Source: Ariolimax columbianus (taxonomy: Eukaryota; Mollusca; Gastropoda; Stylommatophora; Arionidae). Taken from it: a stretch of DNA of 64,000 nt. Position numbers and translations under genes: made by a program. The notes beneath the pieces are model-generated. The model saw only the letters and a list, made by a program, of their open reading frames with translations, was not told the DNA's origin and did no database searches. Location: the NCBI GenBank assembly GCA_036924085.1, contig JAVGWX010000011.1, forward strand, positions 22,765,739-22,829,738, written 5' to 3'. Positions 1-11,206 of the stretch are shown one piece after another. Every line of letters begins with the position of its first letter. Within the stretch, counting starts at the first letter, position 1.

Positions 1-368
1 TCTCATGCAATACGCGAGCCATCATGCCATTGAGAAGCAAAAACACTGAATCTGCATTGGCAGAGTCCATGCCTTTCGACGGTGTCAGAGGCTTTGGTCT
101 GATGCACAACAACTACCCTAGGGGTGTAGATGACTTCCAGAAAGAAATCCAGACCATAATATCCGCTACCTTTCCTCTTATCCTCGTTCTAGTCAGGCGT
201 TCCAGCGGACTTTCAGTGGTCCCTGTTGTCTGCGTCCTTGGCTCTTTGCTTCCAAGCCTCGTGGGGTAAACGATATTCTGCCACATATAACCAATCACCT
301 AAAATGCACGTTATCTAGTAGAGGTATGCTGAAGTTACTGTGGATATGGACCCATTGAAGGGGCGCCC
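1..368. other. unassigned sequence, no gene seen
   Basis: Mixed-composition DNA with only short open frames (81 codons at most, without a recognisable motif). I see no exon, tandem repeat or mobile-element motif. It ends at the first copy of a 170-bp dispersed repeat. Confidence 0.5.
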
Positions 369-538
369 GGACTCTGCGGAGCAGGGAGTCCACGCACTGT
401 TAGATTATAAGCGTTTCGTAAATGGAGGACTATAGAGGGCTGTACATAGGGATGGCAATCTCTCAGCATGCACAACTGGTTTTTGCAGATAGCACTATCA
501 CATGAGAGTATGTACGTACTGTGGTTAAGGGTACCTGT
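369..538 (+). repeat. 170-bp dispersed repeat, copy 1
   Basis: Nearly the same sequence recurs in direct orientation at 2648-2817: both start near GGA(C/T)TCTGCGGAGCAGGG and end near TGGTTAAGG(G/T)TACCTG. The two copies bracket the GT/GA-rich minisatellite region. The other copy contains a perfect hairpin, CACTCTCG-CA-CGAGAGTG, decayed here. Family unknown; it could be a fragment of a larger element. Confidence 0.75.
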
Positions 539-602
539 AATGGCCCTTTGGTCGTGGCATGAGACTTCAGGTGGATCTCTGTGAGGTTTCGGTTTGAGGC
601 AT

Positions 603-1440
603 CTACTCGTGTGTGTGTGTGTGTGTGTATGTGCGTGCGTGCGTATGTAGTTATGTAAGTATGTGTGTGTGTGTGTGTTTGTGTGTGTATGTGCGTGCGT
701 GCGTATGTATTTATGTAAGTATGTATGTGTGTGTGCGTGTGTGAGTATGTATTTATGTAAGTATGTATGTATGTATGTATGTGCGTGCGTGCGTGTGTGT
801 ATGTGCGTGCGTGCGTGCGTATGTATTTATGTAAGTATGTATGTGTGTGTGTGTATGTGCGTGCGTGCGTATGTATTTATGTAAGTATGTATGTATGTGT
901 GTGTGTGTATGTGCGTGCGTAAGTATTTATGAAAGTATGTATGTGTGTGTGTGTGATTGTGTATGTGCGCGTGTGTGTGTGTGTGTGGTGTGTGTATATT
1001 TGGGTGTGTGCGGGCGCATGTGTGTGTATATGTGCGTGCGTGCGTATGTATTTATGTAAGTATGTATGTATGTGTGTGTGATTGTGTATGTGCGTGTGTG
1101 ATTGTGTATGTGTGGTGTGTGTGATTGTGTGATATTTTGTGTGGTGTGTGTGTGTGTGATTGTGTGCTATTGTGTGTGTGTGTGGTGTGTATGTGATTGT
1201 GTGCTATTGTGTGTGTGTGTGTGGTTTGTGATTGTGTGCTATTGTGTGTGGGGTGTGTGATTGTGTGCTATTGTTTGTGGTGTGTGTGTGTGGTGTGATT
1301 GTGTGCTATTATGTGTGGTGTTTGTATGTGATTGTGTGCTATTGTGTGTCTGCTGTGTGTGTATGTGTGTGATCGTGTGATATTGTGTGTGTGTGCTGTT
1401 TGTGTGCTATTGAATGTGTGTGTCTGTGATTGTGTGCTGT
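603..1440. repeat. GT-rich micro/minisatellite
   Basis: The 603-1080 part mixes (TG)n, (TGCG)n and (TATG)n in blocks repeated around TATTTATGTAAGTATGTATG. From 1080 to 1440 it shifts to blocks built on GATTGTGTGCTATTGTGTG. Cys/Val-rich open frames (663-884, 841-1059) are by-products of the repeat, not genes. Confidence 0.9.
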
Positions 1441-1497
1441 TATGTGTATATCAGAGTAAGCGAGATAGATAGAAACTGAACAAGAGAAACACATACA

Positions 1498-1506
1498 TTG
1501 AGAGAG

Positions 1507-1539
<33 letters not shown>

Positions 1540-1540
1540 C
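1498..1540. repeat. (GA)n microsatellite
   Basis: GAGA/GATA dinucleotide-type tract that leads into the 50-bp GA-containing minisatellite downstream. Confidence 0.85.
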
Positions 1541-1609
1541 CGAGACAGCGAGGTATTCAGACCGAGAACGAGATAGATCAAGAGGGAGAGACGAGGTCAA
1601 ATATAGCGA

Positions 1610-2125
1610 TAGAGACAGCTTCAGGGAGATAGGATGTAATGCGGAGACAGAGAGAGAGAGACCGAGACAGCTTCAGGGAGATAGGATGTAATGCGGAGAC
1701 AGAGAGAGAGAGACCGAGACAGCTTCAGGGAGATAGGATGTAATGCGGAGACAGAGAGAGAGACCAAGACAGCTTCAGGGAGATAGGATGTAATGCGGAG
1801 ACAGAGAGAGAGACCGAGACAGCTTCAGGGAGATAGGATGTAATGCGGAGACAGAGAGAGAGAGACCGAGACAGCTTCAGGGAGATAGGATGTAATGCGG
1901 AGACAGAGAGAGAGAGACCGAGACAGCTTCAGGGAGATAGGATGTAATGCGGAGACAGAGAGAGACTGAGACAGCTTCAGGGAGATAGGATGTAATGCGG
2001 AGACAGAGAGAGAGAGACCGAGACAGATTCAGGGAGATACGGATGTAATGCGGAGACAGAGAGAGAGAGAGAGACCGAGACAGCTTCAGGGAGATAGGAT
2101 GTAATGCGGAGACAGAGAGGGCCAC
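1610..2125. repeat. 48-57-bp minisatellite, about 10 copies
   Basis: The landmark TTCAGGGAGATAGGATGTAA recurs at spacings of 52, 52, 50, 50, 52, 52, 48, 52 and 57 bp. Spacing mostly changes in 2-bp steps because each unit carries its own short (GA)n run. This is a microsatellite inside a minisatellite. The 95-codon antisense frame across it is an artefact. Confidence 0.92.
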
Positions 2126-2647
2126 AGCTAGGGCTGAGATTCTGAACGAAAAGTAGACATACACAGAGAGCCAGAGAAGTAGAGAGACAGAGAGGTTGAA
2201 CAGTTATTTCTGAAACCTAATTGAAAATTAAAAGACGATAAAAAAAGAAAAGTCAAATTTGGGAAGTGTCTGCCGACCAAGCGTAGGCTGGGCAAATTTG
2301 TATTTACGTGTCAGAAAAGGTAGGGAGAAAGAAAATGACACCTAGGAGTGAAAAAAAGGTAAACTATCTGTAGGCATTCTTAGCAGTAATCAGCATCGGG
2401 GGTAGACACTGATGGTAATGGCATGTCAAACAAATTGATAACGTCAGAGACGGCGTGAAGTTCTTTATACACTGACTGGAAGGTGAGCCAGGAATGATGG
2501 AAGCGGACCAGCTAAAATGGGAGGGCACTCACGAGGGTGGATAGGATTGAGTTACGTGAGTAATGGGAGGGGCGCATGATTGTGTTTGTAACTAGAGGTA
2601 TTGAGGAATCCGCAGATTACAGGCGATAAGACCGGGGAAATGCGTCT
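2126..2647. other. unassigned sequence
   Basis: Purine-rich at first, then mixed. No repeat unit, RT/RNase H motif or convincing exon was recognised. Confidence 0.45.
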
Positions 2648-2817
2648 GGATTCTGCGGAGCAGGGAGTCCACGCACTGTAAGGTTATAAGCGTGTTGTAA
2701 GTGGAGGACTATAGAGGTTTGTACATAGGGATGGCAATCTCTCAGCATGCACAACTGGCTGTTGCAGAAAGCACTCTCGCACGAGAGTGTGAACGGGCTG
2801 TGGTTAAGGTTACCTGA
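2648..2817 (+). repeat. 170-bp dispersed repeat, copy 2
   Basis: Direct-orientation partner of 369-538, with scattered substitutions. It holds the perfect stem CACTCTCG/CGAGAGTG with a 2-base loop near 2773-2790. Confidence 0.75.
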
Positions 2818-2997
2818 AAGCTAATAAGGGGGGCAGTTGTAGTTGTGTTCCGTGCTTCAGTGGGAGCGGAAAGGAACAGATGACAATTTTAGAGAAATAC
2901 GAAAAGGGATATATATATATAAATATTTATACACAAGAATAAAAGAAGCATAGTAATAAGCGAAAAGACGAAAGGTTGATTCGTGGGTTATGTCAAA

Positions 2998-3370
2998 TAG
3001 AGGATGTCAAAGGGGAGAACAACGTATGGTTAGAAACAAAGAGAGGGAAGTTAGAGAGGTGGGCTAGGTAAAGGAGGGGATGGCAACAAAGGATAATTAG
3101 AAACAAAGAGAAAGCAGAGAACAGGACCAAGTACAAGAGAGGGTGGCAACAATAGACAAAATATGATTAGAAACAAAGAGAGAGGAGTTAGAGAAGTTGA
3201 CTAGCCACAAGAGAGGATGTCAACACAGGAACAAAGTATGGTTTAGAAAGAAAGAGAGGGTAGTTAGATCAATTGACTATTCACAAGTAAGGATGTCAAC
3301 ACGGATGAAGTTGGCTTAGAAAGAAAGATAAAACAGAGAAATGAACTAGGTACAAGAGAGAATGTCAAAG
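2998..3370. repeat. degenerate ~64-76-bp tandem repeat
   Basis: GA(G/A)GATGTCAA-like landmarks near 3000, 3076, 3140, 3213, 3288 and 3358, each followed by AGAAACAAAGAGAG-like sequence. About five diverged units, suggesting an old array. Confidence 0.7.
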
Positions 3371-3897
3371 TGGAAAATAATATTGAATATAAATGAAGAG
3401 AAGTCAAAGAAAGTAAACATAAATGGACGCAATCAGGAGAGAATAATGAAAGCACGAAACAAGACAAAAGGGAGACACGAAACAAGTTCGAACGATAAGA
3501 CAAAATGGCTAATGCAGCTAAACGCACGAGAGACGAAGAGGTAATGTTTTTCTTATGCGAACTCATCTTTAAAATGGTTTCGACAGGAAGTCCATAAATT
3601 AGCAATGTCATATATTATAATGAGGTTGAGACATATGTCTGCCCTGTCACACTCTATGAACTACATATATTATTTTCTTCTCGCTGGGAAGGTTGTGAAT
3701 GTTCGCAGCTGTGCCGTGATCAGACCTCGTTATTGGCCACTGGCAGAAACTGGTATAAACTTGCTATTGATTATTCGCAGTGTGCTCCGCGGGGAGCAGT
3801 GCATCGCTCAGTAGTTTTAACAGTTGGTATGTCAACACGTTTGGTTGTCGGAGTTCTGCGTCTAGCTCTATATTGGGAGAGAGGAGGCGAACAAGCT
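3371..3897. other. unassigned sequence
   Basis: A-rich then mixed DNA between an old minisatellite and a T37 array. I see no gene, and the overlapping short frames (3605-3951) match no family I know. Confidence 0.45.
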
Positions 3898-4289
3898 GAT
3901 CGGACTATGTTAGTCAGAGTCAGGGGAAACATACTGATCGGACTATGTTAGTCAGAGTCAGGGGAAACATACTGATCAGACTATGTTAGTCAGGGTTAGG
4001 GGAAACATACTGATCAGACTATGTTAGTCAGGGTTAGGAGAAACATACTGATCAGACTATGTTAGTCAGGGTTAGGGAAAACATACTGATCAGGCTATGT
4101 TAGTCAGGATTATGGAAAACATACTGATTCAGACTATGTTAGTCAGGGTTAGGTGAAACATACTGATCAGACTATGTTAGTCAGGGTTAGGGGAAACATA
4201 CTGATCAGACTATGTTAGTCAGGGTCAGGGGAAACATACTGATCAGTCTATGTTAGTCAGGGTCAGGGGAAACATACTTATCGGACTGC
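3898..4289 (-). repeat. T37 core array, reverse orientation, ~10 copies
   Basis: A 38-bp unit beginning GATCAGACTATGTTAGTCAG repeats regularly (starts 3898, 3936, 3974, 4012 and so on). Its complement is the 37-bp core of the T37 elements at 4.5, 9.5 and 60.4 kb. No T37 left arm is attached here; instead it abuts a LINE-E remnant on the right. Confidence 0.9.
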
Positions 4290-4462
4290 TAGTCAGGTAT
4301 GGATGCTGATGGTACCTCTAGCTCGCTGACTGTACACTCTCATGCGCCCCACTTCGCTCGAACCTCGTTTAATGTTGAAACTTTGCAGTCTGTGGATTGC
4401 TGCTTCATCTATTGCAGTGTCCTCATCCAGCAGGCGGTCATTGATTGATTTCAATATGTCTC
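4290..4462 (-). mobile_element. LINE-E remnant (region after RNase H)
   Basis: The reverse complement matches the region downstream of the RNase H domain in the LINE-E copy at 18.2-18.4 kb, including the stretch around SDILKSI and the codons around IKRGS. About 170 bp, broken and non-functional. Its 3' edge touches the T37 array. A diverged copy at 60.8-61.0 kb also abuts a T37 array. Confidence 0.75.
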
Positions 4463-4508
4463 ATAATTTGTGGAGTACAAGGATGTTGTTGTTGCGCAGG
4501 AACATAAT

Positions 4509-4847
4509 GAGCAGGTTTACTCTTTTGTGCGCCCTGAACGAACGATAAGTGGAGGGTTGCATTAGCTTTCCTTACATCCCGGTCGTGCTGATGAGGTGGG
4601 GCGGGGTCCTCCAGGCGGTTGTGCTATGTTTGGCTTCTACTGCGTGTCGCTCACTACTACGGGGAACACGTCGATCGCTCAACTTGTTAGCCTGCCTGCC
4701 ATGAAAACAACTCGTTTCTAGGGAGGGCTACAAGGAAGTCGAGGTGAGTGTCCTGACTAGAATATTTTGCCTGACCCTGACTTACATGTCTGATCAGTAT
4801 ATTTTGCCTAACCAGGCGTTAGTCTTCTTCCCCAGAACACGAAGTAG
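4509..4847 (+). mobile_element. T37 composite element, short-array copy
   Basis: The left arm begins AGGTTTACTCTTTTGTGCGC and passes CTTTCCTTACATCCCGGTCG and GTCCTCCAGGCGG. About 1.5 core units follow (AATATTTTGCCTGACCCTGA), then a right arm, CCAGGCGTTAGTCTTCTTCC. The same arms flank much longer arrays at 9.3 and 60.2 kb, so core number varies between copies. Confidence 0.8.
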
Positions 4848-4979
4848 GTGCAAATGCACTGACAAGGGTGACAGGATCTACTGGAATATGGAGACGAAGT
4901 GTAAGCAGGTGCTTTGAGCCATTCTCACCTGGTTCAGCCAGGTGTAGTAGCGACGGTTTCATTGTAAATACTACACCTT

Positions 4980-5022
<43 letters not shown>

Positions 5023-5530
5023 CTCTCTTCGTTGGCGTCTTTCTCTTGCCAGTAGAATACCTGGTCTTTCTCACTCATTGACCCCCGAACCCGCTAACCG
5101 GGTTTCCTGAAGTGCTACAATGTCCACATCCAGTCTATAACCATGATTCCAAAGGTGCAACCTTTTAGTTTAACGTTTCTCATCTGTCCAAGCCGATCCA
5201 TCCAAACATTGACATATAACGCCAGCTGTCTATTCATCTCTTATCCTGCACTTTTCTTATTCGTAAACAGATTCTGGAGGTTTAGCGTTTCCCCCGTCTA
5301 CTTTGCTTGTAGCGAGATTGTCAAAAGTTCAACACAAGTTTCCAGATTCTAAAGCTGCCTAAATTCTATGCATGTGTCTTCTCAGAGGCGTGACCTTTGT
5401 TTGGCAACACACGGGCTGTCAATCATACATAAGCACTTTCTTTATACTTCGCCCGAGACTGAGCCTCATATTTTGACAGTTTGAGTGTAAATAAGCGTTT
5501 GTGTCCTTTGCCGGGATTGGTTACTTGTCG
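4848..5530. other. unassigned sequence with (CT)n at 4981-5014
   Basis: Contains a (CT)n dinucleotide run of about 34 bp and otherwise unremarkable DNA. No gene recognised. Confidence 0.5.
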
Positions 5531-6069
5531 ATTCAGTTTAGGAGTTCATTCCAATTATACCTGCGACATCCCAAACAAACCATTTAGTTTAGGAGTTCAT
5601 TCCAATTTATACCTGCGACATCCCAAACTCAAACCATTTAGTTTAGGAGTTCATTCCAATTTATACCTGCGACATCCCAAACTCAAACCATTTAGTTTAG
5701 GAGTTCATTCCAATTTATACCTGCGACATCCCAAACTCAAACCATTTAGTTTAGGAGTTCATTCCAATTTATACCTGCGACATCCCAAACTCAAACCATT
5801 TAGTTTAGGAGTTCATTCCAATTTATACCTGCGACATCACAAACTCAAACCATTTAGTTTGGTAGTTCATTCCAATTTATACCTGCGACATCCCAAACTC
5901 AAACCATTTAGTTTAGGAGTTCATTCCAATTTATACCTGCGACATCCCAAAATCAAACTATTTAGTTTAGTTGTTCATTCCAATGTATACCTGCGACATA
6001 TCAAACTCAAACCATTTAGTTTAGGAGTTCATTCCAATTTATACCTGCGACATCCCAAACTCAAACCAC
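5531..6069. repeat. 54-bp minisatellite, ~10 copies
   Basis: Unit begins CCATTTAGTTTAGGAGTTCA and ends CATCCCAAACTCAAA. The period is 54 bp (18 codons), so a 208-codon frame (5481-6107) stays open as an 18-residue repeat containing FSLGVHSNLYLRHP. There is no signal peptide, and the unit is homogeneous at the DNA level with no sign of silent-site bias, so I treat it as non-coding. Confidence 0.9.
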
Positions 6070-6153
6070 CGGAAGGGCCGCATGTCGGCAAACTGAAGGT
6101 ACTGTAGTTTGAACAAATGGGCCACGGAAAATCCAGGGAGGCAGGTCTACTGA

Positions 6154-6401
6154 CGTGTTTTTTTCGTTCGCCGAATTTCTCAATTCCTGAAGACGGTATG
6201 CATTGCACTATGTTTTTATTTTGCGCCCGTCGACCCAGTGCTTCCGACTTCGGCATGTATTTTATGTAAGGGTCTGCTTCCTCCTGCATTTTCTAAGAGT
6301 TTGCTTCCGCGGGGTAAATGGCCGGTGCTGTGACGGGGATCGAACTCTGTACCTTCGGGTTGTGAGTCGTGCCACTTAACCACTAGGCTACGCCGTCCCC
6401 C
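6154..6401 (-). mobile_element. SINE-V copy 1 (tRNA-headed SINE)
   Basis: Read on the minus strand it opens GGGGACGGCGTAGCCTAGTG and contains TAGCCTAGTGGTTAAGTGG (A-box-like) and GAGTTCGATCCCC (B-box-like), the RNA polymerase III promoter layout of a tRNA-derived SINE. The central sequence around CTCACAA resembles a Val(CAC)-type anticodon loop, though the stem is not convincing. A body containing GGAAGCAAACTCTTAG and TTACATAAAATACATGCC follows. Related copies lie at 59.9-60.1 kb (-) and 61.9-62.1 kb (+). Confidence 0.78.
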
Positions 6402-6545
6402 TACATACATGTGACAAGCCTCAATCCAAGTGGCAGTGTCGCAAGCAACTCACAAGTAAGGTTCCGGGCACAATTGTTACGGCTGAAAACACATCCCACT
6501 TAACAAGCACCTAAACATAATTGAACCACACCATACCCCTGAGTG

Positions 6546-6897
6546 GGATCAAGATGCTGAGCAGAGCATGAGCTGCAGTGGTCAGCGACCCATAGCTGAC
6601 TGCTAGCGTCAGGACCAGTGAAACAGAGCTGCTAAGACCCATCTACACCTCCACGCGGTGATCCTGGATATCAGGCTGCAGCAGGGCAGACTGGCTAAGG
6701 AGAAGGGATCGAAGAGGGAATGCTAACCCGGTACTCAAAAAATGCTTGCCAAAGTCGGATGTGTTGGACCGAAAGGTACAAATATCGCAGTAAAGCTGTA
6801 AACTACGACACAACGCATTTCGTTCTCTGGACTACATTCTGCTACTTAAGCCCTTTCATGGTTTGGTAGTGGGAGATTGAGAACGAACGAATCCAAG
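6546..6897 (+). mobile_element. R350 retroposon, copy a (full length)
   Basis: Begins GGATCAAGATGCTGAGCAGA, the start shared by most copies, and ends GAACGAACGAATCCAAGCC. Flanks form an imperfect TSD (6531-6545 CCATACCCCTGAGTG; 6898-6912 CCACACCCCTTAGTG; 13/15). A fixed 5' end, TSD and simple tail indicate a SINE-like retroposon copied by LINE machinery. I see no clear tRNA A/B boxes, so its promoter origin is unknown. Confidence 0.85.
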
Positions 6898-7136
6898 CCA
6901 CACCCCTTAGTGTCAGCTGTGTACACATTCGTATCAAACCGTTGATCATCATCTCTTTGAGTGTTGAGCGATATTAAGAGATTCCAGATAAATAGAAGAC
7001 GGTGTATAGCACGAAACAAGCGAACGCGTGCAGATACCATTATATGGCATTGGGTCGAAGGGCGGGACTCTAGAAGCTGCTGGATCAGCAACAACAAGGA
7101 ACCCTAGACCGCATCCCAGTAAAGTCTTTCTATTTT

Positions 7137-8660
7137 GTGGTTGATACTGTTGTTGTTGTTACTTTAGCTGTTGTTGTTGTAGCTGTTGTTGTTACTTTAG
7201 CTGTTGATGTTGTTACTTTAGCTGTTGTTGTTACTGTAGCTGTGGTTGTTACTGTAGCTGTTGTTGTTGTTACTGTAGTTGTTACTGTAGCTGTTGTTGT
7301 TGTTACTGTAGCTGTTGTTGTTGTTACTGTAGTTGTTACTGTAGCTGTTGTTGTTGTTACTGTTGTTCCTTTAGCTGTTGTTGTTGTTGTTGATGTAGCT
7401 GTTGTTCCTTTAGCTTTTGTTGTTGCTGTAGCTGTTGTTGTTGTAGCTGTTGTTCTTGCTGTAGCTGTTGTTGTTTTAGCTGTTGTTGTTGTTACTGTAG
7501 CTGTTGTTGTTGTCGTTACTGTAGATGTTGTTGTTACTGTAGCTGTTGTTACTGTAGTTGTTGTTGTAGTTACTGTAGTTGTTGTTGTAGTTACTGTTGC
7601 TGTAGCTGTTGTTGTTGTTACTGTAGCTGTTGTCGTTACTGTAGTTGTTGTTGTTGTTACTGTAGATGTTGTTGTTACTGTAGCTGTTGTTGTTGTTACT
7701 GTAGTTGTTGTTGTAGTTACTGTAGTTGTTGTTGTAGTTACTGTAGATGTTGTTGTTGCTATTGTTGCTGTTGTTGTTGTTGCTTTAGCTGTTGTTCTTG
7801 TTGTTGTAGCTGTTGTTGTTGCTTTAGCTGTTGTTGTTGTTGCTTTAGCTGTTGTTGATGTAGTTACTGTAGCTGTTGTTGTTACTGTTGCTGTTGTTGC
7901 TTTAGCTGTTGTTGTTGCTGTTGTTGGTTTAGCTGTTGTTGCTTTAGCTGTTGTTGTTGTTGTTTCTTTAGCTGTTGTTGTTGTTGTTGCTTTAGCTGTT
8001 GTTGTTGTTGTTGCTTTAGCTGTTGTTGTTGTTGTTGCTTTAGCTGTTGTTGTTGTTGTTGCTTTAGCTGTTGTTGTTGCTTTAGCTGTTGTTGTTGTTG
8101 TTGCTTTAGCTGTTGTTGTTGTTGTTGCTTTAGCTGTTGTTGTTGTTGTTGCTTTAGCTGTTGATGTTGTTGTTGCTTTAGCTGTTGATGTTGCTTTAGC
8201 TATTGTTGTTGTTGTTGCTTTAGCTGTTGTTGTTGTTGTTGCTTTAGCTGTTGTTGTTGTTGTTGCTTTAGCTGTTGTTGTTGTTGTTGCTTTAGCTGTT
8301 GTTGTTGTTGTTGCTTTAGCTGTTGTTGTGGTTGTTGCTTTAGCTGTTGTTGTTGTTGTTGCTTTAGCTGTTGTTGTTGTTGTTGCTTTAGCTGTTGTTG
8401 TTGTTGTTGCTTTAGCTGTTGTTGTTGTTGTTGCTTTAGCTGTTGTTGTTGTTGTTGCTTTAGCTGTTGTTGTTGTTGTTGCTTTAGCTGTTGTTGTTGT
8501 TGTTGCTTTAGCTGTTGATGTTGCTTTAGCTATTGTTGCTTTAGCTGTTGTTGTTGTTGTTGCTTTAGCTGTCGCTGTTGTTGTTACTTTAGCTATTGTT
8601 GTTGCTGCTGTTGCTACTGCTGCTGTTGCTACTGCTGCTGTTGTCGTCGTCGTCGTCATC
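7137..8660. repeat. GTT/AAC compound array with 21-24-bp superrepeat
   Basis: About 1.5 kb of (GTT)n punctuated by GCTTTAGCTG or ACTGTAGCTG, giving a 24-bp higher-order unit (8 codons) in 7960-8590 and a looser 21-24-bp one in 7140-7960. It ends in CTG/GTC and CCT runs (to 8733). Frames of 509 (-) and 532 (+) codons stay open only because the period is a multiple of three; products would be almost pure Thr/Ala/Lys or Val/Ala/Leu. Not a gene. Confidence 0.93.
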
Positions 8661-8775
8661 TGCGGCTGCTCTTCTTCTTCTTCCTATTCCCCCTTTTCCT
8701 CCTCCTCCTCCTCCTCCTCCTCCTTATTCTTCTAAGAGGTATTTGGGGCATAACATTTCACTGTATTATTTACCT

Positions 8776-8935
8776 GTTGAAGACGGATGTGTTGGACAGA
8801 AAGGTGCAAATATCGCATTCAAGCTGTAAACTAGCCACACAACGCATTCCTGTCTACGGACTACATCCTGCTACTAGCAAAGCACTGTTCAGAGCAGGAG
8901 ATTTAGAACGAACACAGAAGAAGAAGAGGAAGAAG
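8776..8935 (+). mobile_element. R350 copy b (3' half)
   Basis: Starts inside the element at GAAGACGGATGTGTTGGACA, retains CAAGCTGTAAACTAG and CTACATCCTGCTAC, and runs into a GAAGAAGAAGAGGAAGAAGA tail. 5'-truncated. Confidence 0.8.
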
Positions 8936-9298
8936 AGCTAAAAATATTTTTACAGCACAAAATGACTACCAACTTTACACTCTTCTAGCCCAACCATTGA
9001 TTAAATACAATTTCAGATTTGAACTTTCGCCTTCAGCTATATATAGCCACGGGCAAGTTCTCTAGAAACTTCAGGGCCCTAATAGAAGCTTTTAAGACCG
9101 CAGCAGAAATGGTCATTCAACACAAAACACCAAAATGCATGGGGCAATCGTGATACTAACTCTTGCATGCACAGTCAGCCTTGACGGCACTCAAATCCTA
9201 CAAGAGGGTTGGACTGAGGGCAGCGATGGCCGACATGTCACGAGAGGTGTGATGAAGCGGTGATACAGTGGATAGCTCCACTGTTGTTGAGTGCCCAC
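8936..9298. other. unassigned sequence
   Basis: No recognisable gene or repeat. It ends at the left edge of a T37 element. Confidence 0.4.
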
Positions 9299-9984
9299 AG
9301 TGAGTAGGTTTACTCTTTCGAGCGCCCTGAAAAGAACGTTAAGTGGCGGGTTGCAGTAGCTTTCCTCACATCCCGAGCGTGCTGATGAAGGTGGACCGGG
9401 GTCCTCCAGACGGCTGTGCTGTGCTTGGATTTATCTGCCTGTCGCCCACTACGACGGGAATAACGTTGATCCTTCACATTGTTAGCCATGATGTCATGAA
9501 AGCAGCCCGTTTCCAGGAAGGGATGAGAGGAAGCCTGACTAACGTGTCTGATCAGTATATTTTGTCTGACCCTGACTAACGTGTCTCATCAGTATATTCT
9601 GTCTAACCCTAACATGTCTGATCAGTACGTTGTGTCTGACCCTGACTAACATATCTGATCAGTATGTTTTGCCTGACCCTGACTAACATGTCTGATCAGT
9701 ATGTTTTGCCTGACCCTGACTAACACGTCTGATCAGTATGTTTTGCCTGACCCTGACTAACATGTCTGATCAGTATGTTTTGCCTGACCCTGACTAACAT
9801 GTCTGATCAGTATGTTTTGCCTGATCCTGACTAACATGTCTGATCAGTATATTCTGTCTAACCCTGACTAACATGTCTGATCAGTATATTCTGTCTAACC
9901 CTAACATGTCTGATCAGTATATTCTGTCTAACCCTAACATGTCTGATCAGTATGTTGCGTCTGACCAGCCGTTGGTCTCCCTCC
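9299..9984 (+). mobile_element. T37 composite element, long-array copy
   Basis: Left arm 9299-9536 (GAGTAGGTTTACTCTTTCGA; GTCCTCCAGACGGCTGTGCT) is followed at 9537-9965 by about 11 core units of 37 bp (one shorter 33-bp interval) built on GATCAGTATGTTTTGCCTGA, then a right arm GACCAGCCGTTGGTCTCC. Arm-array-arm organisation resembles the tandem-core non-autonomous elements (pearl, HINE or TR-MITE types) described from molluscs. That assignment is an inference. Confidence 0.82.
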
Positions 9985-10455
9985 CTACCATCATACTGTA
10001 ACATTGAAGGAAACGAGGAAGCCGACAGACTAGCCAAAGAGGAAGCGAAACTGTTACCGGGACAAAACATGGCCACCTTCGAAGACGCAAAAGCCGTAAT
10101 TAAAGAGCAATCGTAGGTAAATCGGCAGGAGTAACACCCCAGACACCATGCAATACACGGACACTACGCGTTGTCCAGCAGTCACTCAGGATATCGTACT
10201 TGGAAGTGGCTACAACAGAATGAGACGCCACATCTACAGCAGATTCAAGATAGGTGCCCCCAGCCTATTTGACTGCGGCCTGGGATACACGACAGCAGCA
10301 CATGTACTTCAGGATTGCGCCCAGCACACATATCTGAGGAGAAGGATGTGGCCCACGCTAGCTCCCCTCGAGGAGAAACTGTACAGCCGTATTGATACCC
10401 GAAAGAAAAGCTGCAAACTCTATTGGGGAGTTCAGACCTCCAGTCTAAAGGAGCA
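9985..10455 (+). mobile_element. LINE RNase H/C-terminal remnant
   Basis: The early part reads YCNIEGNEEADRLAKEEAK, the C-terminal RNase H signature with the last catalytic Asp, then a TAG stop. After a frame change it reads RMRRHIYSRFKIG and HVLQDCAQHTYLRRRMWP, the region after RNase H in LINE-A/B-type elements. At least one stop and one frameshift. The 3' end runs into GTGAAGAAGAAGG, like the (GAA)n tails of LINE-A, and abuts the T37 right arm. Confidence 0.78.
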
Positions 10456-10810
10456 ATGACTTCAGTGAAGAAGAAGGAGGAGGGGGAGGAGGAGGAAGCA
10501 GCATCAAGGGGAGGAAGAAGCAGCAGCAAGGAGAGGAGGAAGCAGAAGGAGGAGGAAGAGGAGAAGGAAGAAGCATCAGAAGGAAGAAGAGAAGGAATAA
10601 GCAGCAGAAAGAGAAAGAAGCAGCAGGAGGGGGAAGGAGGAAGAAACAGCAGGTGGAGGAAGAGGAGAAGAAATAAGCAGCAGGAAGAAACAGCAGGAGG
10701 AAGAAAAGAAAGAAACAGCAGAAAGATGAAGAGGAAGACGCAGCAGGAGGAAGAAGAGGAAGAAGCAGCAGGAGGAGGAAGGAGGTAGAAACAGCAGGAG
10801 GAGGAAAAAA
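10456..10810. repeat. purine tract, GAA/GGA/GCA imperfect repeats
   Basis: Strong strand asymmetry: AGGAAGAAGCAGCAGGAGGA-type triplets for about 350 bp directly after the LINE remnant. Best explained as an expanded and mutated (GAA)n retroposon tail. Frames of about 120 codons here are low-complexity artefacts. Confidence 0.8.
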
Positions 10811-11206
10811 CATGTTTTATCGCAGACAGACCAGAAATTCTTTCAACAAATCGTGTTTTCTACCAACGGTCTCTCTTTTAGAAAATACATTTTGTTTCTA
10901 GGAATCTAATTAACAAAATGATTATCAATATCTTTTTTTTTCCAAACTAAATCTACTCTTAAAAGTTGTATCCGGGAGAAAAGCTGTTGCAATTAATCAT
11001 TATCAATTGCGTGTTCTTCATAATATATTGTTCCATCAATTACTAGAAAACGTTTATAATTTGATAAAATAATGCGAGAATAAACCATTGAACGATTATA
11101 ATGTGAAGCGATTCCTTAAAGAATGGAAACATAATTCGTTCAGAATTTGTCACACAAAAAAGTTTGATTAATTTGATCCATCCGTGAAAGACGGTGGGTT
11201 GGGGTA
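10811..11206. other. AT-rich unassigned sequence
   Basis: AT-rich, no repeat or coding signal recognised. Confidence 0.45.

Noticed and set aside
5481..6107. 208-codon protein with an 18-residue repeat
   Set aside because: 54-bp minisatellite with DNA-level homogeneity and no start context, signal or domain.
7130..8735. 509- and 532-codon open frames on both strands
   Set aside because: Pure consequence of a GTT/GCTTTA array with 24-bp period; products would be almost only Thr/Ala/Lys or Val/Ala/Leu.
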